Shown here: in pieces, positions 8,346 to 17,800 of the stretch
How positions within the stretch are numbered: the first letter of the stretch is position 1
Layout: each line of letters begins with the position of its first letter
Position numbers and translations under genes: made by a program
NCBI RefSeq assembly: GCF_005845215.1
Contig: NZ_SPHO01000001.1
Coordinates: 543,146-607,145 of the forward strand
Direction: 5' to 3'
Length of the DNA: 64,000 nucleotides
From: Clostridium sp. 1001271st1 H5
Lineage (GTDB): Bacteria > Bacillota > Clostridia > Lachnospirales > Lachnospiraceae
The notes under the pieces: generated by a model
The model's input: the letters and a program-made list of their open reading frames with translations, nothing else
Databases searched by the model: none
What the model was told of the DNA's origin: nothing

Positions 8346-8603
8346 TTAGCAGCAGAAGCCGCCGCCACCGCCGCCGCAGCAGCACAGGATTAAGATGAGC
8401 CAGATAAAGTCTCCGCATCCGCCTCCACAGCTGCATCCACAGCCACAACCGCCGCCGCAGTCGCTATGTCCGAAGCCACCGCCGCCTCCACAGCAGCACA
8501 GAATCAGGATAAGCCAGATGATATTGCATCCGCATCCGCTGCCTCCTGTTCCACATCCACATCCACAGTCACAACCGCAGTTTGTTGCTGCTACATCACT
8601 CAT
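8346..8603 (-). CDS. Cysteine/glycine-rich small protein (chorion-class HCB-like)
   Basis: An 85-residue protein of very low complexity: runs of Gly and Cys (GCDCGCGCG, CCCGGGGG) around two near-identical hydrophobic segments, IIWLILILCCCGGGGG and FIWLILILCCCGGGGG. The whole protein is thus a tandem duplication of a Cys-rich stretch plus a short hydrophobic helix. Small proteins of this composition in clostridia are named after insect chorion HCB proteins; their role is unknown, with spore coat or membrane sulfhydryl functions only guesses. GGAGG lies 7 bases before the ATG. A terminator follows. Confidence 0.7.
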   Translation of the reverse strand: MSDVAATNCGCDCGCGCGTGGSGCGCNIIWLILILCCCGGGGGFGHSDCGGGCGCGCSCGGGCGDFIWLILILCCCGGGGGGFCC

Positions 8604-8697
8604 GTTAGTTCCTCCATATAAAGTTTAATTACACTGTATCATATGAGGCCCTGCTTGCTCATGTTTCCACAATTTGATAAAATTTAGAAAATTTTTG

Positions 8698-8727
8698 TTG
8701 GTACAAGGATGGTATATATAGTATAAT
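8698..8727 (+). promoter_or_regulatory. Probable promoter of the alaX-perM operon
   Basis: TTGGTA (8698-8703), an 18-bp spacer and TATAAT (8722-8727). The untranslated leader of about 130 bases that follows is GC-rich and may fold, but I recognise no riboswitch in it. Confidence 0.5.
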
Positions 8728-8863
8728 GTCGGCAGGCGCTGCAACGCAGGCATGATAAGGCCAGGGGCCGTGCCGCGGACGCGATACTGCGCGCGCCGGT
8801 TCCGGACAAGGGAAGGAAGACACGGGCCGGGACAGCAGATGAAAATGAAAAGAGGCTTTGAGA

Positions 8864-10036
8864 ATGGACAAAAGCAGATTATATTACCAGATACCCTATG
8901 TAAAATCGTTTATGTGTACCGTGGAACACTGTGAGGAAAGCGGGAAGGGAACCTGGCTTGCGACTCTGAACCAGACTGGTTTTTATCCGGAGGGAGGGGG
9001 ACAGCCCTATGATACAGGAACCTTAAACGGGATTCCCGTTCTGTCCGTCCATGAAAAGGGGGACCAGGTGATTCATGAACTGGCGCAGCCCATAGAAGAG
9101 GGAACCCTGGCAGAAGGGATAATCGACTGGCAGCGCCGGTACGACAACATGCAGCTGCACACAGGGGAGCATATTCTGTCCGGGCTGGTGCACAGGCGCT
9201 TTGGCTACGATAATGTAGGCTTCCACATGGGAGCCGAGGAAGTGACAGTGGACTTTAACGGCATTCTTGAGCCGGAGGACCTGGACCGTCTGGAAGACGA
9301 GGCCAATGAGCTGGTTTATGCCAATGTTCCTGTAAAGGTGCTTTATCCCACTGGGGACGAGCTCAGGACTATGGAGTACAGAAGCAAGAAAGAGCTGTCC
9401 GGTCTGGTGCGGATTGTGGAGGTGCCGGGCGGGGATGTGTGCGCCTGCTGCGGCACACATGTAGAAAACACCGGAGAAGTGGGCATCATTAAGATAAGGA
9501 CCATGATTCATTACAAGGGCGGCGTGCGCCTGTCCATGCTTTGCGGCCGCAGGGCCCTGCTGGATTACAGGGACAGGCTGAAGGATGAAATCAGGATTTC
9601 CAACCTGCTGTCAGCCAAGCTGGTCCAGGTGCCGGATGCAGTGGAGAAGCTTAAAAACGACAGCCAGGACAGGGAGTTCCGGATTGGAAAGCTGGGAAGC
9701 AGCCTGATGGCGCTGAAGGCAGCGCAGTTCCGGGAGAGCACAGACCCCCTGATTGTATTTGAGGAGGATTTAAACCCGGTCCAGGTCCGCCAGTATGCCA
9801 CCCTTCTCTACGAACAGAACAAGGCGGGAGTGGCTGCTGTCTGTTCCGGAAACGACAGGGAGGGGGAATATCACTATGCCCTTGGCAGCAGCAGGATGGA
9901 TATGCGGGCGCTCAGCAAAGCCCTGAACAGCCGTCTGAACGGCAGGGGCGGAGGCAGCAGCCTTATGGCCCAGGGGACCTTCCGGGCGGAGCGGGCAGCC
10001 ATTGAGGCGGCGTTCCTGGAAGAGACAGACATATAA
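8864..10036 (+). CDS. alaX: Alanyl-tRNA editing protein AlaX-L (AlaRS second-additional-domain and DHHA1)
   Basis: A 390-residue stand-alone relative of the editing half of alanyl-tRNA synthetase; family members hydrolyse Ser- or Gly-tRNA-Ala. Visible elements: an N-terminal beta-barrel part with FYPEGGGQPYDTG, the HTGEH zinc/editing motif at residues 99-103, a second metal motif CACCGTH near 192-199, and a C-terminal DHHA1-like domain with the GRGGGSS motif. The length indicates the long AlaX type with a DHHA1 domain. I chose ATG 8864 (AGAGG 8 bases upstream) rather than the in-frame TTG two codons earlier. It lies 11 bases before the PerM-like gene. Confidence 0.88.
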   Translation: MDKSRLYYQIPYVKSFMCTVEHCEESGKGTWLATLNQTGFYPEGGGQPYDTGTLNGIPVLSVHEKGDQVIHELAQPIEEGTLAEGIIDWQRRYDNMQLHTGEHILSGLVHRRFGYDNVGFHMGAEEVTVDFNGILEPEDLDRLEDEANELVYANVPVKVLYPTGDELRTMEYRSKKELSGLVRIVEVPGGDVCACCGTHVENTGEVGIIKIRTMIHYKGGVRLSMLCGRRALLDYRDRLKDEIRISNLLSAKLVQVPDAVEKLKNDSQDREFRIGKLGSSLMALKAAQFRESTDPLIVFEEDLNPVQVRQYATLLYEQNKAGVAAVCSGNDREGEYHYALGSSRMDMRALSKALNSRLNGRGGGSSLMAQGTFRAERAAIEAAFLEETDI

Positions 10037-10047
10037 AGGATGGTATA

Positions 10048-11241
10048 ATGGAATTAAATCGCGATACAATTAAAAAAATCAGAGGACTGATTGTCTTTAC
10101 CGTGGTGGTTGTGGTGGCGGGTATCAATTACAGGCGGCTGCTCGATGTGGCAGCCGGATTGATGCACATTGCCTGGCCTTTTATTCTGGGGGCGGCCATA
10201 GCCTTCATCTTAAACGTGCCCATGCGCAATATTGAGAGGCATCTGACTGTATTTGGAGAGGGCAGCAGGCTGAGGCGGCCTGTCAGCCTGGTGGTGACTA
10301 TTTTACTGGTCACTGGCGGCCTGTTCCTGGTCATTTTTGTGGTGGCGCCTCAGCTGGTTAAGACGTTTTTGAATCTCCAGAGCAGCATCCCCGTATTCTT
10401 TGCAGGGGTACGGGATGAGGCGGAACGCATCTTTGCCAGCAATCCCCAGATACTGGAATATATGAACCAGATGGAAGTGGACTGGCAGGAAGTGTTCCAG
10501 AACATGGTTGCATTTTTAAAGAACGGGGCAGGTACCATGCTGAATACCACTTTTTCGGCAGCTGTGTCCATTGTCAGCGGCGTATCCTCCTTCCTGATTG
10601 GTTTTATCTTTGCAATCTATATTCTTTTGCAGAAGGAAACTCTGAGCAGGCAGATGAAGAAGGTGCTGGAGGCATTTCTGCCGGAACCGGTTGTGGGGCG
10701 GATTCTGGATATCACGGCCCTTACAGAGCGCACCTTTTCCAATTTTCTTACAGGACAGTGTGTGGAGGCTGTGATACTGGGAACCATGTTTTTTGTGGCG
10801 CTGACCCTCATACGTCTGCCTTATGGTCTGCTGATTGGGGTACTCATTGCTTTTACGGCCCTGATTCCTATTTTCGGTGCGTTTGTGGGACTGGCAGTGG
10901 GCGTATTTCTGATGCTTATGGTAAATCCCATGGACGCCCTGATTTTCACCATTACCTTCTTTGTGCTGCAGCAGATTGAGGGAAACCTGATATACCCCTA
11001 TGTGGTGGGAAATTCAGTGGGACTCCCGTCCATATGGGTGCTGGTAGCCGTGACTGTGGGCGGAAGTATGATGGGTATTGTGGGAATGCTTATATTTATT
11101 CCGCTGTGCTCCGTGCTGTATGCCCTTTTGAGGGACGGGGTCAACGGACGTCTTGGTAAGAAGGGCGGGGAAATACCTGCCTGTGAGTCAGGATGCGGCC
11201 CTGCCTGTGAGGAGGATGCGGACCGGGAGAAGCGGGATTAA
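10048..11241 (+). CDS. AI-2E family transporter (PerM/YhhQ-type membrane protein)
   Basis: A 397-residue membrane protein of the AI-2 exporter/PerM family. It has an N-terminal pair of hydrophobic segments (VFTVVVVVAGINY and AWPFILGAAIAFIL), a third near residue 75, a long amphipathic region, then several helices ending with the family-typical GNLIYPYVVGNSVGLPSIWVL region near residues 314-335. Members include exporters of AI-2 and Na+/H+ antiporters, so the substrate is not known. The tail is cysteine- and charge-rich. It is co-transcribed with alaX (11-base gap) and followed by a strong terminator. Confidence 0.85.
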   Translation: MELNRDTIKKIRGLIVFTVVVVVAGINYRRLLDVAAGLMHIAWPFILGAAIAFILNVPMRNIERHLTVFGEGSRLRRPVSLVVTILLVTGGLFLVIFVVAPQLVKTFLNLQSSIPVFFAGVRDEAERIFASNPQILEYMNQMEVDWQEVFQNMVAFLKNGAGTMLNTTFSAAVSIVSGVSSFLIGFIFAIYILLQKETLSRQMKKVLEAFLPEPVVGRILDITALTERTFSNFLTGQCVEAVILGTMFFVALTLIRLPYGLLIGVLIAFTALIPIFGAFVGLAVGVFLMLMVNPMDALIFTITFFVLQQIEGNLIYPYVVGNSVGLPSIWVLVAVTVGGSMMGIVGMLIFIPLCSVLYALLRDGVNGRLGKKGGEIPACESGCGPACEEDADREKRD

Positions 11242-11313
11242 AAGCGGATAGGGTCAGAGGACCGGATGATAATATTAACACAGAAAACAATATTAATACA
11301 GAAAAACAAAACA

Positions 11314-11347
11314 GCCCGGAACCTGCCGCCATGCGGTTCCGGGCTTT
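11314..11347 (+). terminator. Terminator after the AI-2E family gene
   Basis: GCCCGGAACC pairs perfectly with GGTTCCGGGC around an 11-base loop and is followed by TTT. Confidence 0.75.
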
Positions 11348-11395
11348 GCTCTTGGCTGTAACGCCTGCCTGTCATTCCAGGCTTTTGTCTTAGGC

Positions 11396-11632
11396 TTATT
11401 CTCCCTGATACATATATTTGATTAAACGCTCGATGTCTTCCTTCTCATGAGCAACCAGGTCTAATTCCTTGATATATCCGTTGGAGAAGATGGTGGCCAT
11501 AGACAGATACTGGGCTAATTTGGACTTCAGATTGATGCGGTCGCCTTCCGGAGATACAAGCTCCACAGTTCCCTTGCACTGGTCAATGACAGAGAAAAAC
11601 TTTTCTACGTCTGTGATATTCTGAATCTTCAT
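11396..11632 (-). CDS. Small conserved protein of Lachnospiraceae, unknown function
   Basis: A 78-residue protein (MKIQNITDVEKFF...) with an alternating strand/helix pattern and the segment GTVELVSPEGDRINLKS. Very similar proteins are common in Lachnospiraceae, where they sometimes carry the name polyA polymerase without visible basis; there is no nucleotidyltransferase motif here. The ATG at 11632 has AGGAGG 8 bases upstream, so longer N-terminal extensions are rejected. It lies alone between the PerM terminator and the PHP gene. Confidence 0.65.
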   Translation of the reverse strand: MKIQNITDVEKFFSVIDQCKGTVELVSPEGDRINLKSKLAQYLSMATIFSNGYIKELDLVAHEKEDIERLIKYMYQGE

Positions 11633-11758
11633 GGCATATCCTCCTGTGTTTGTATGCTTTTTCCTGAAATGGAAAAGGCTGGTTAATTTTTTAACATATA
11701 TGATTATAACAGAAGGGCGGGGGAAGGGCAATTATGATTTTTCATAAAAATACAGGGT

Positions 11759-12598
11759 TTAAAGGGTGTTTTTTATCGCATCTAACAGCAGGGAGGATAC
11801 CCGCAGGCCGCCCCGGCCTGTCCCTATGGAAATATCTGGTTTATTGCTTCCATGAAAATCGGAACCGCCTGTGGGAAGCAGACCGTGCCGTGCGGCCATT
11901 ACCTGGAGCTTGGCGCTTTCCAGGCGGTTGTGGGAGGAATGGTATACCTCCAGGCCCTTCATGCCCAGACCGGCCAGGTAGGCGATAAGTTCATCTGTGG
12001 CCCTGTCCCCCAGTTTGTATTGGAAGGGATGGGCAAGGGCCACAAATGCATGGCTGTCCAGCAGGGCTTCCATGACTGCCTCCGGGGGAAGGAATTCTTT
12101 TGGAGGGCAGTAGGGGCCTCCGTATTTCAGATATTTTTTAAAAATATGGTCCAAATCAGGGCCCAGACCCTTTGCCAGAAGGGCCCTTGCCACATGAGCC
12201 CTGGTGATGACCGTGTCGGGGTTCCCTGCGCACAGTTCTTCGGCGGTAAGGCGGATGCCGTGGGCGTCAAATCGTTCCAGCATTTCCCGGTTTCGCTGGT
12301 CCCGGCGCAGGCGGAATTCCTTCAGGGCAGCCTGAAGGGAGGGGGAAGCCGTGTCCGCGAAAAGTCCGAGAATATGGATTTCATGGTCCCTAAAGCTGCT
12401 GGACACCTCGATGCCCGGCACCACTTCCAGCCCCAGTTCCTTACCTGCGTCCATGGCTTTGGCAACTCCGGCCGTGGTGTCGTGGTCCGTCAGCGCAATG
12501 GCAGAGAGTCCGGCCTCATGGGCCAGGCGCGCCACCTGTTCCGGCGGCAGGGTGCCGTCGGATGCATTTGAGTGGACGTGTAAATCAACAAAAGACAT
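11759..12598 (-). CDS. PHP-domain phosphoesterase (RNase AM / YciV type)
   Basis: A 279-residue PHP-fold protein. Metal-binding motifs are visible in order: DLHVHSNASDG (residues 5-15), ALTDHDT (about 35-41), a GIEVSS motif with the conserved Glu (about 62-67), HIL/H, ALAHPFQY (about 198-205) and GSDFHG (about 249-254). The family includes 3',5'-nucleoside bisphosphate phosphatases and 5'-to-3' exoribonucleases in RNA turnover. The exact substrate cannot be read from the sequence. GGAGG lies 8 bases before the ATG. It is transcribed away from the VanW gene. Confidence 0.85.
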   Translation of the reverse strand: MSFVDLHVHSNASDGTLPPEQVARLAHEAGLSAIALTDHDTTAGVAKAMDAGKELGLEVVPGIEVSSSFRDHEIHILGLFADTASPSLQAALKEFRLRRDQRNREMLERFDAHGIRLTAEELCAGNPDTVITRAHVARALLAKGLGPDLDHIFKKYLKYGGPYCPPKEFLPPEAVMEALLDSHAFVALAHPFQYKLGDRATDELIAYLAGLGMKGLEVYHSSHNRLESAKLQVMAARHGLLPTGGSDFHGSNKPDISIGTGRGGLRVSSLLLDAIKNTL

Positions 12599-12762
12599 GA
12601 TGTGACCTCCGAATCATAGGATGTAAAAACCTTGAAAAGGCTTGTAATTGATTTTTAATAATTTAATAATACTTACTTTATATATAGTAACATGAAATTC
12701 ACAATAAGTAAAATTGGGCTGAAAAAAACAAAAAAGACGGTTCCATTTTACATAAAGTATGT

Positions 12763-12768
12763 TATACT
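12763..12768 (+). promoter_or_regulatory. Likely -10 box upstream of the VanW gene
   Basis: TATACT at 12763-12768, about 45 bases before the start. The matching -35 region (TTCCAT at 12741) is weak. The AT-rich 12599-12813 interval holds divergent promoters and no gene. Confidence 0.35.
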
Positions 12769-12813
12769 ACAATCTGTGAATAAATCCATAGGCAGAGATG
12801 ACAGGTGAACAGA

Positions 12814-14640
12814 ATGAATCAGTTAGAGAACAATCAGAGCAGAAGAAGTTCCTCAGCAGGCAGAAGCCGGGGCAGGGGTTCAGATAAAGGCACGGGACGG
12901 GGAACGTCCAGAAACACAGGCAGAAGCAGTTCGTCAGGAAGCGGTTCAAGGAGTTCTTATTCCTACCGTTCCGGACAGGCCGGCAGGATGAATGCGGCCC
13001 AGACAGCCAGACGCAACAGCCCTCACAGAAGGAAGAAGGGGCCGGATTATAAGAAGATAGCCATAGCCGGCGTCATCCTTATTATCTTAATTGCGTGCGT
13101 ATCACTGGCCATGAAGTTCAGGGGAGCCGGGGGAAGCGAACCGGATAATACCACGGAAGAAACGACTGAGACGGAAATCATGAAGGAAGTCAAGGTAGAC
13201 GGAATCACCATCACCGGTATGTCCAAGAACCAGGCCAGAAATGCAATCCTGAAGGAATACCCATGGAGCATGACGGTTACTTATGACGGGGATACATACG
13301 AGGTAACGAACCTTGCGGCGGAAAAGGTGGATGCGCTGCTGGATGAAATCTACAGCGGAGAACCGGCTGAAAGTTATACACTGAGCATGGACGGGCTGGA
13401 GGAAGCTGCTGCCAAGGAGGCGGAAAGCTGCGCGGCCAAATGGAATAAAAAAGCCAAAAACGGTTCCATTGACAGCTATGACAAGGAAAAGGGCGCCTTT
13501 GTGTTTGCAGGGGAAGAGAATGGTTTTGCCATTGACCAGGAAAAGCTGGCGGCAGACATACTGAAAGCACTGCAGGACAAGAAGTTCGATGCCTCCATCA
13601 CAGCTGCGGGAAGCGAGACAGCGCCGGATATCAGTGCGGCGGCTGCCAAGGAAAAGTATAAAACCATCAGCACCTTTACCACCAAGACAACAGCCAACAA
13701 GGCCCGAAACACCAACATCAGGCTGGCTGCGGAGGCACTGAACGGCACAGTGGTGCATCCGGGAGAGGAATTCTCCTTTAACAGCGCAGTGGGACAGAGG
13801 ACAGAGGCAAAGGGGTACCAGGGAGCGGCAGCCTATAACAACGGGGAAGTGGTACAGGAAATCGGCGGAGGCGTATGCCAGGTATCCACCACCCTGTACA
13901 ATGCCGTTTACCGGTCGGGCCTGGGAGAGGAGAGCATTACCTTCCGGCGTTCACATACCTTTGAACCCAACTATATCACACCGGGCCAGGATGCCACGGT
14001 GAGCTGGGAACAGCCTGATTTCCGATTCAGGAACACATCCAGTACCTCTATCGGCATCAAGGCCAGCTACGCTGACCAGAAAATGACGGTTTCCATCTAC
14101 GGAATCCCCATTCTGGAGGAGGGAACAAAGCTGGATTTGGTATCCGAGAAAGTGGAGGAGCTGGACCCGCCGGCGCCTACCTATGAGGAGGACCAGACCC
14201 TTGAGCCGGGAGTTGAGATTCAGAAGAGCGCAGGCAGCAAGGGAAGCAGGTGGATTACTTACAAGGTAGTATATAAGGATGGAAAGGAAATTTCCAGGGA
14301 GCAGGACCATAAGACCACATACAAGGGCCATGCCCCTGTTATCCGCCGCAATACCACCGGCGTGGTGCTGGCGCCTGAGGAAACCACCCTTTCCACAGAA
14401 ACCACAACGCCAATCATTGACGGAATGCCGGACGGCTATATTCCGGGAGATGAGACGGCGGCCATACCTTCCGGGAGCGGTTCCCAGGAGAACGGACCAG
14501 GCACAGTGACCCAGCCGGCAGCGCCCACCACGGCGCCTGCAGCAGCACCTAATCCCACCCAGGCGCCCCAGCCCTCCGAGACTGCGGCAGCAGGGCCGGG
14601 CGGGGATAATCCGGTGATTGCACCGCTGAAACCGGAATAA
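12814..14640 (+). CDS. VanW family membrane-anchored protein with putative peptidoglycan-binding and G5-like regions
   Basis: A 608-residue protein. Order of parts: a cytoplasmic Ser/Arg/Gly-rich low-complexity N-terminus (residues 1-70), a single membrane helix (about 80-100, IAIAGVILIILIACVSLA), a YoaR-type peptidoglycan-binding-like domain (about 125-270), a VanW domain (about 280-410, with EIGGGVCQVSTTLYNA), a G5-like segment (about 465-515, YKVVYKDGKEISREQ), and a Pro/Thr/Ala-rich tail. VanW proteins occur with vancomycin-resistance genes but are widespread in clostridia, with an unknown envelope role. There are no van genes nearby. ATG 12814 is preceded by AGGTGA. Confidence 0.85.
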   Translation: MNQLENNQSRRSSSAGRSRGRGSDKGTGRGTSRNTGRSSSSGSGSRSSYSYRSGQAGRMNAAQTARRNSPHRRKKGPDYKKIAIAGVILIILIACVSLAMKFRGAGGSEPDNTTEETTETEIMKEVKVDGITITGMSKNQARNAILKEYPWSMTVTYDGDTYEVTNLAAEKVDALLDEIYSGEPAESYTLSMDGLEEAAAKEAESCAAKWNKKAKNGSIDSYDKEKGAFVFAGEENGFAIDQEKLAADILKALQDKKFDASITAAGSETAPDISAAAAKEKYKTISTFTTKTTANKARNTNIRLAAEALNGTVVHPGEEFSFNSAVGQRTEAKGYQGAAAYNNGEVVQEIGGGVCQVSTTLYNAVYRSGLGEESITFRRSHTFEPNYITPGQDATVSWEQPDFRFRNTSSTSIGIKASYADQKMTVSIYGIPILEEGTKLDLVSEKVEELDPPAPTYEEDQTLEPGVEIQKSAGSKGSRWITYKVVYKDGKEISREQDHKTTYKGHAPVIRRNTTGVVLAPEETTLSTETTTPIIDGMPDGYIPGDETAAIPSGSGSQENGPGTVTQPAAPTTAPAAAPNPTQAPQPSETAAAGPGGDNPVIAPLKPE

Positions 14641-14656
14641 AATGAGCAGATAAAAG

Positions 14657-14690
14657 AAGAGGAACCTTAAACAAGGGTTTCTCTTTTTTT
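14657..14690 (+). terminator. Terminator after the VanW gene
   Basis: GAGGAACCTT pairs with AAGGGTTTCTC (wobbles) and is followed by seven T residues. Confidence 0.75.
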
Positions 14691-14753
14691 GTTGCACTTT
14701 ATATATTTTTGAAAATTGACATTGTATTTTTTGCCGTAATTTCGATTAAGCAT

Positions 14754-14781
14754 TTGCAATTTGTTAAATAATTGCTATAAT
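14754..14781 (+). promoter_or_regulatory. Promoter of nifJ
   Basis: TTGCAA (14754-14759), a 16-bp spacer and TATAAT (14776-14781). A second TTGACA lies further upstream at 14716-14721 without a good -10. Transcription would start near 14788-14790, right at the base of the structured leader. Confidence 0.6.
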
Positions 14782-14789
14782 AGTAGACA

Positions 14790-14850
14790 GGTCAGTCTGC
14801 ATAGGGTCGAAGCGTGTTTATGACATGCCAGGGTCCGGGGCAGACTTACA
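14790..14850 (+). ncRNA. Structured 5' leader of nifJ (candidate regulatory RNA)
   Basis: AGTCTGC (14794-14800) pairs perfectly with GCAGACT (14840-14846). Inside, GCGTGT (14812-14817) pairs with ACATGC (14823-14828) around a 5-base loop. The large internal loop between the stems contains AGGGTC on both sides (14803-14808 and 14830-14835). No T tract follows, and the ribosome site GGAGG is about 35 bases downstream. This is not a TPP riboswitch, since the conserved CTGAGA and CTGAT motifs are absent. It may be a stability or sensor element. Confidence 0.5.
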
Positions 14851-14892
14851 TGTATACCATTACATATTCACTATTTGTAGGAGGAAATCAAA

Positions 14893-17800
14893 ATGGCAAG
14901 AAAAATGAAAACCATGGATGGTAACCATGCAGCAGCACATGCGTCATATGCATTTACTGATGTAGCGGCTATTTATCCGATTACCCCATCCTCACCTATG
15001 GCTGAAGCCACAGACGAATGGGCAACTGACGGAAGAACCAATATCTTCGGTCGTGAAGTGCAGATTACAGAGATGCAGTCTGAGGCTGGTGCAGCAGGCG
15101 CTGTACATGGTTCTCTGGCAGCAGGTGCTCTGACCACCACCTACACAGCATCACAGGGTCTTCTGCTGATGATTCCTAATCTTTATAAAATTGCAGGCGA
15201 GCAGCTGCCAGGCGTATTCAATGTATCTGCACGTGCTCTTGCAAGCCATGCATTATCTATTTTCGGTGACCACTCCGACGTTTACGCATGCCGCCAGACC
15301 GGATGCGCCATGCTGTGCGAGTCCAGCGTCCAGGAAGTTATGGACCTGACTGTTGTTGCGCATATGGCATCCATCAAGGGCAAGGTTCCATTCATCAACT
15401 TCTTTGACGGTTTCCGTACATCCCATGAGATTCAGAAGATTGAGACCTGGGATTACGAGGACTTAAAGGAAATGGTTGACATGGACGCAGTAGATGCTTT
15501 CCGCAAGCATGCACTGAATCCAAATCATCCGTGCCAGAGAGGTTCCGCTCAGAATCCGGACATCTTCTTCCAGGCAAGAGAAGCCTGCAACCCATACTAT
15601 GACGCTCTTCCTGCAATTGTTCAGGAATATATGGACAAGGTTAATGCCAAGATTGGCACTGACTATAAGCTGTTCAACTACTACGGCGCTGCTGATGCTG
15701 AGCATATCATCATCTCCATGGGTTCTGTCAATGACACCATCGAGGAGACCATTGACTACATGGTAAAGCAGGGACAGAAGGTTGGTGTTGTTAAGGTTCG
15801 TCTGTACAGGCCATTCTGTGTACAGGCCCTGATTGACGCTATTCCGGATACCGTTAAGGTTATTTCCGTATTAGACAGAACAAAAGAGCCAGGCGCCATC
15901 GGCGAGCCTCTGTACCTGGATGTTGTTGCTGCTCTTAAGGGAAGCAAGTTTGACCAGGTTAAGATTCTGACCGGACGTTACGGCTTGGGTTCCAAGGATA
16001 CCACACCTGCTCAGATTGTAGCTGTTTACGAGAACACAACCAAGTCTCCGTTTACCGTTGGTATCGTGGATGACGTTACAAACCTGTCCTTAGAGATTGG
16101 CGCTCCTTTAGTTACCACTCCTGAGGGAACCACAAACTGTAAGTTCTGGGGTCTGGGCGCTGACGGTACGGTTGGTGCAAACAAGAACTCCATCAAGATT
16201 ATCGGTGACAATACAGACATGTACGCACAGGCATACTTTGATTATGACTCCAAGAAGTCAGGCGGCGTTACCATGTCCCACCTGCGTTTCGGACACAGCC
16301 CAATCAAGTCCACCTATTTAATCCGTACAGCTAACTTCGTTGCCTGCCACAATCCTGCATATGTACGCAAGTACAACATGGTTCAGGAGCTGGTTGACGG
16401 CGGTACATTCCTGTTGAACTGCCCATGGGATATGGAAGGACTTGAGAAGCATCTGCCAGGACAGGTTAAGAAGTTCATCGCTGACCACAACATCAACTTC
16501 TACACCATCGACGGTGTTAAGATTGGTATTGAGACCGGCATGGGCCCAACACGTATCAACACCATTCTTCAGTCCGCATTCTTCGAGCTGACCGGCATCA
16601 TCCCTGCTGAGAAGGCAAATGAGCTGATGAAGGCTGCTGCAAAGGCAACCTACGGCCGCAAGGGCGAGGATGTTGTTCAGAAGAACTGGGCTGCTATCGA
16701 TGCAGGCGCTAAGGGCATGCACAAGGTAGAGGTTCCGGACAGCTGGAAGAACTGCGAAGACGAGGGTCTTGACTATGCAGTTGTAACCCAGGGAAGAAAG
16801 GATGTAGTTGACTTTGTTAACAACATTCAGACAAAGGTAAGCGCTCAGGAAGGAAATTCCCTGCCTGTATCCGCATTTACAGAGTACGCAGACGGTTCCA
16901 CACCATCCGGTTCCTCCGCATACGAGAAGCGCGGTATTGCTGTTAAGGTTCCTGTATGGAATCCGGACAACTGTATCCAGTGTAACTTCTGTGCATATGT
17001 ATGTCCTCACGCTGTAATCCGTCCGGTTGCCATGACTGCCGACGAGGCTGCCAAGGCACCTGCAGACATGAAGATGAAGGATATGACAGGTATGGCCGGC
17101 TACAAGTTTGCCATGACCATCTCTGCCCTGGATTGTACGGGATGCGGCTCCTGTGCAAATGTATGCCCAGGCATGAAGGGCAACAAGGCTCTGGTTATGG
17201 AAAGCCTTGAAGCTAACCTTGGCGAGCAGGCTATCTTTGACTTTGGTCAGTCCCTGCCTATCAAGGAAGAAGTTCTGGCTAAGTTCAAAGAGAACACCGT
17301 TAAGGGCAGCCAGTTCAGACAGCCTCTGCTTGAATTCTCCGGCGCTTGCGCAGGATGCGGCGAGACTCCTTATGCAAAACTGATTACCCAGCTGTTCGGC
17401 GACAGGATGTATATTGCCAACGCAACAGGATGCTCCTCTATCTGGGGCAACTCCTCACCATCTACACCTTACACCGTTAATGCCAAGGGCCAGGGTCCTG
17501 CATGGGACAACTCCCTGTTCGAGGATAACGCTGAGTTCGGTTACGGTATGTTACTGGCTCAGAACGCAATCAGAGACGGCTTAAAGGCTAAGGTTGAGAG
17601 CGTAATGGCTAACGAGAAGGCTACCGACGAGATGAAGGCTGCCTGCAAGGAATGGCTTGATACCTTTGGCATCGGCGCTCTCAACGGCACTGCTACCGAT
17701 AAGCTGGTTGCAGTTCTGGACGGCGTTGACTGCGATGTTTGCAGAGATATTGTTAAGAATAAAGATTTCCTGGCTAAGAAGTCCCAGTGGGTATTCGGCG

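Noticed and set aside
8395-8628. Pro/His-rich frame opposite the Cys/Gly-rich gene
   Set aside because: Composition is the antisense image of Gly/Cys codons. The opposite strand has a clear ribosome site and terminator.
12814-14640. Vancomycin resistance locus
   Set aside because: VanW-domain proteins are widespread in clostridia, and no vanHAX or two-component genes are present.
14790-14850. TPP riboswitch before nifJ
   Set aside because: The conserved CTGAGA and ACCTGAT elements are absent.
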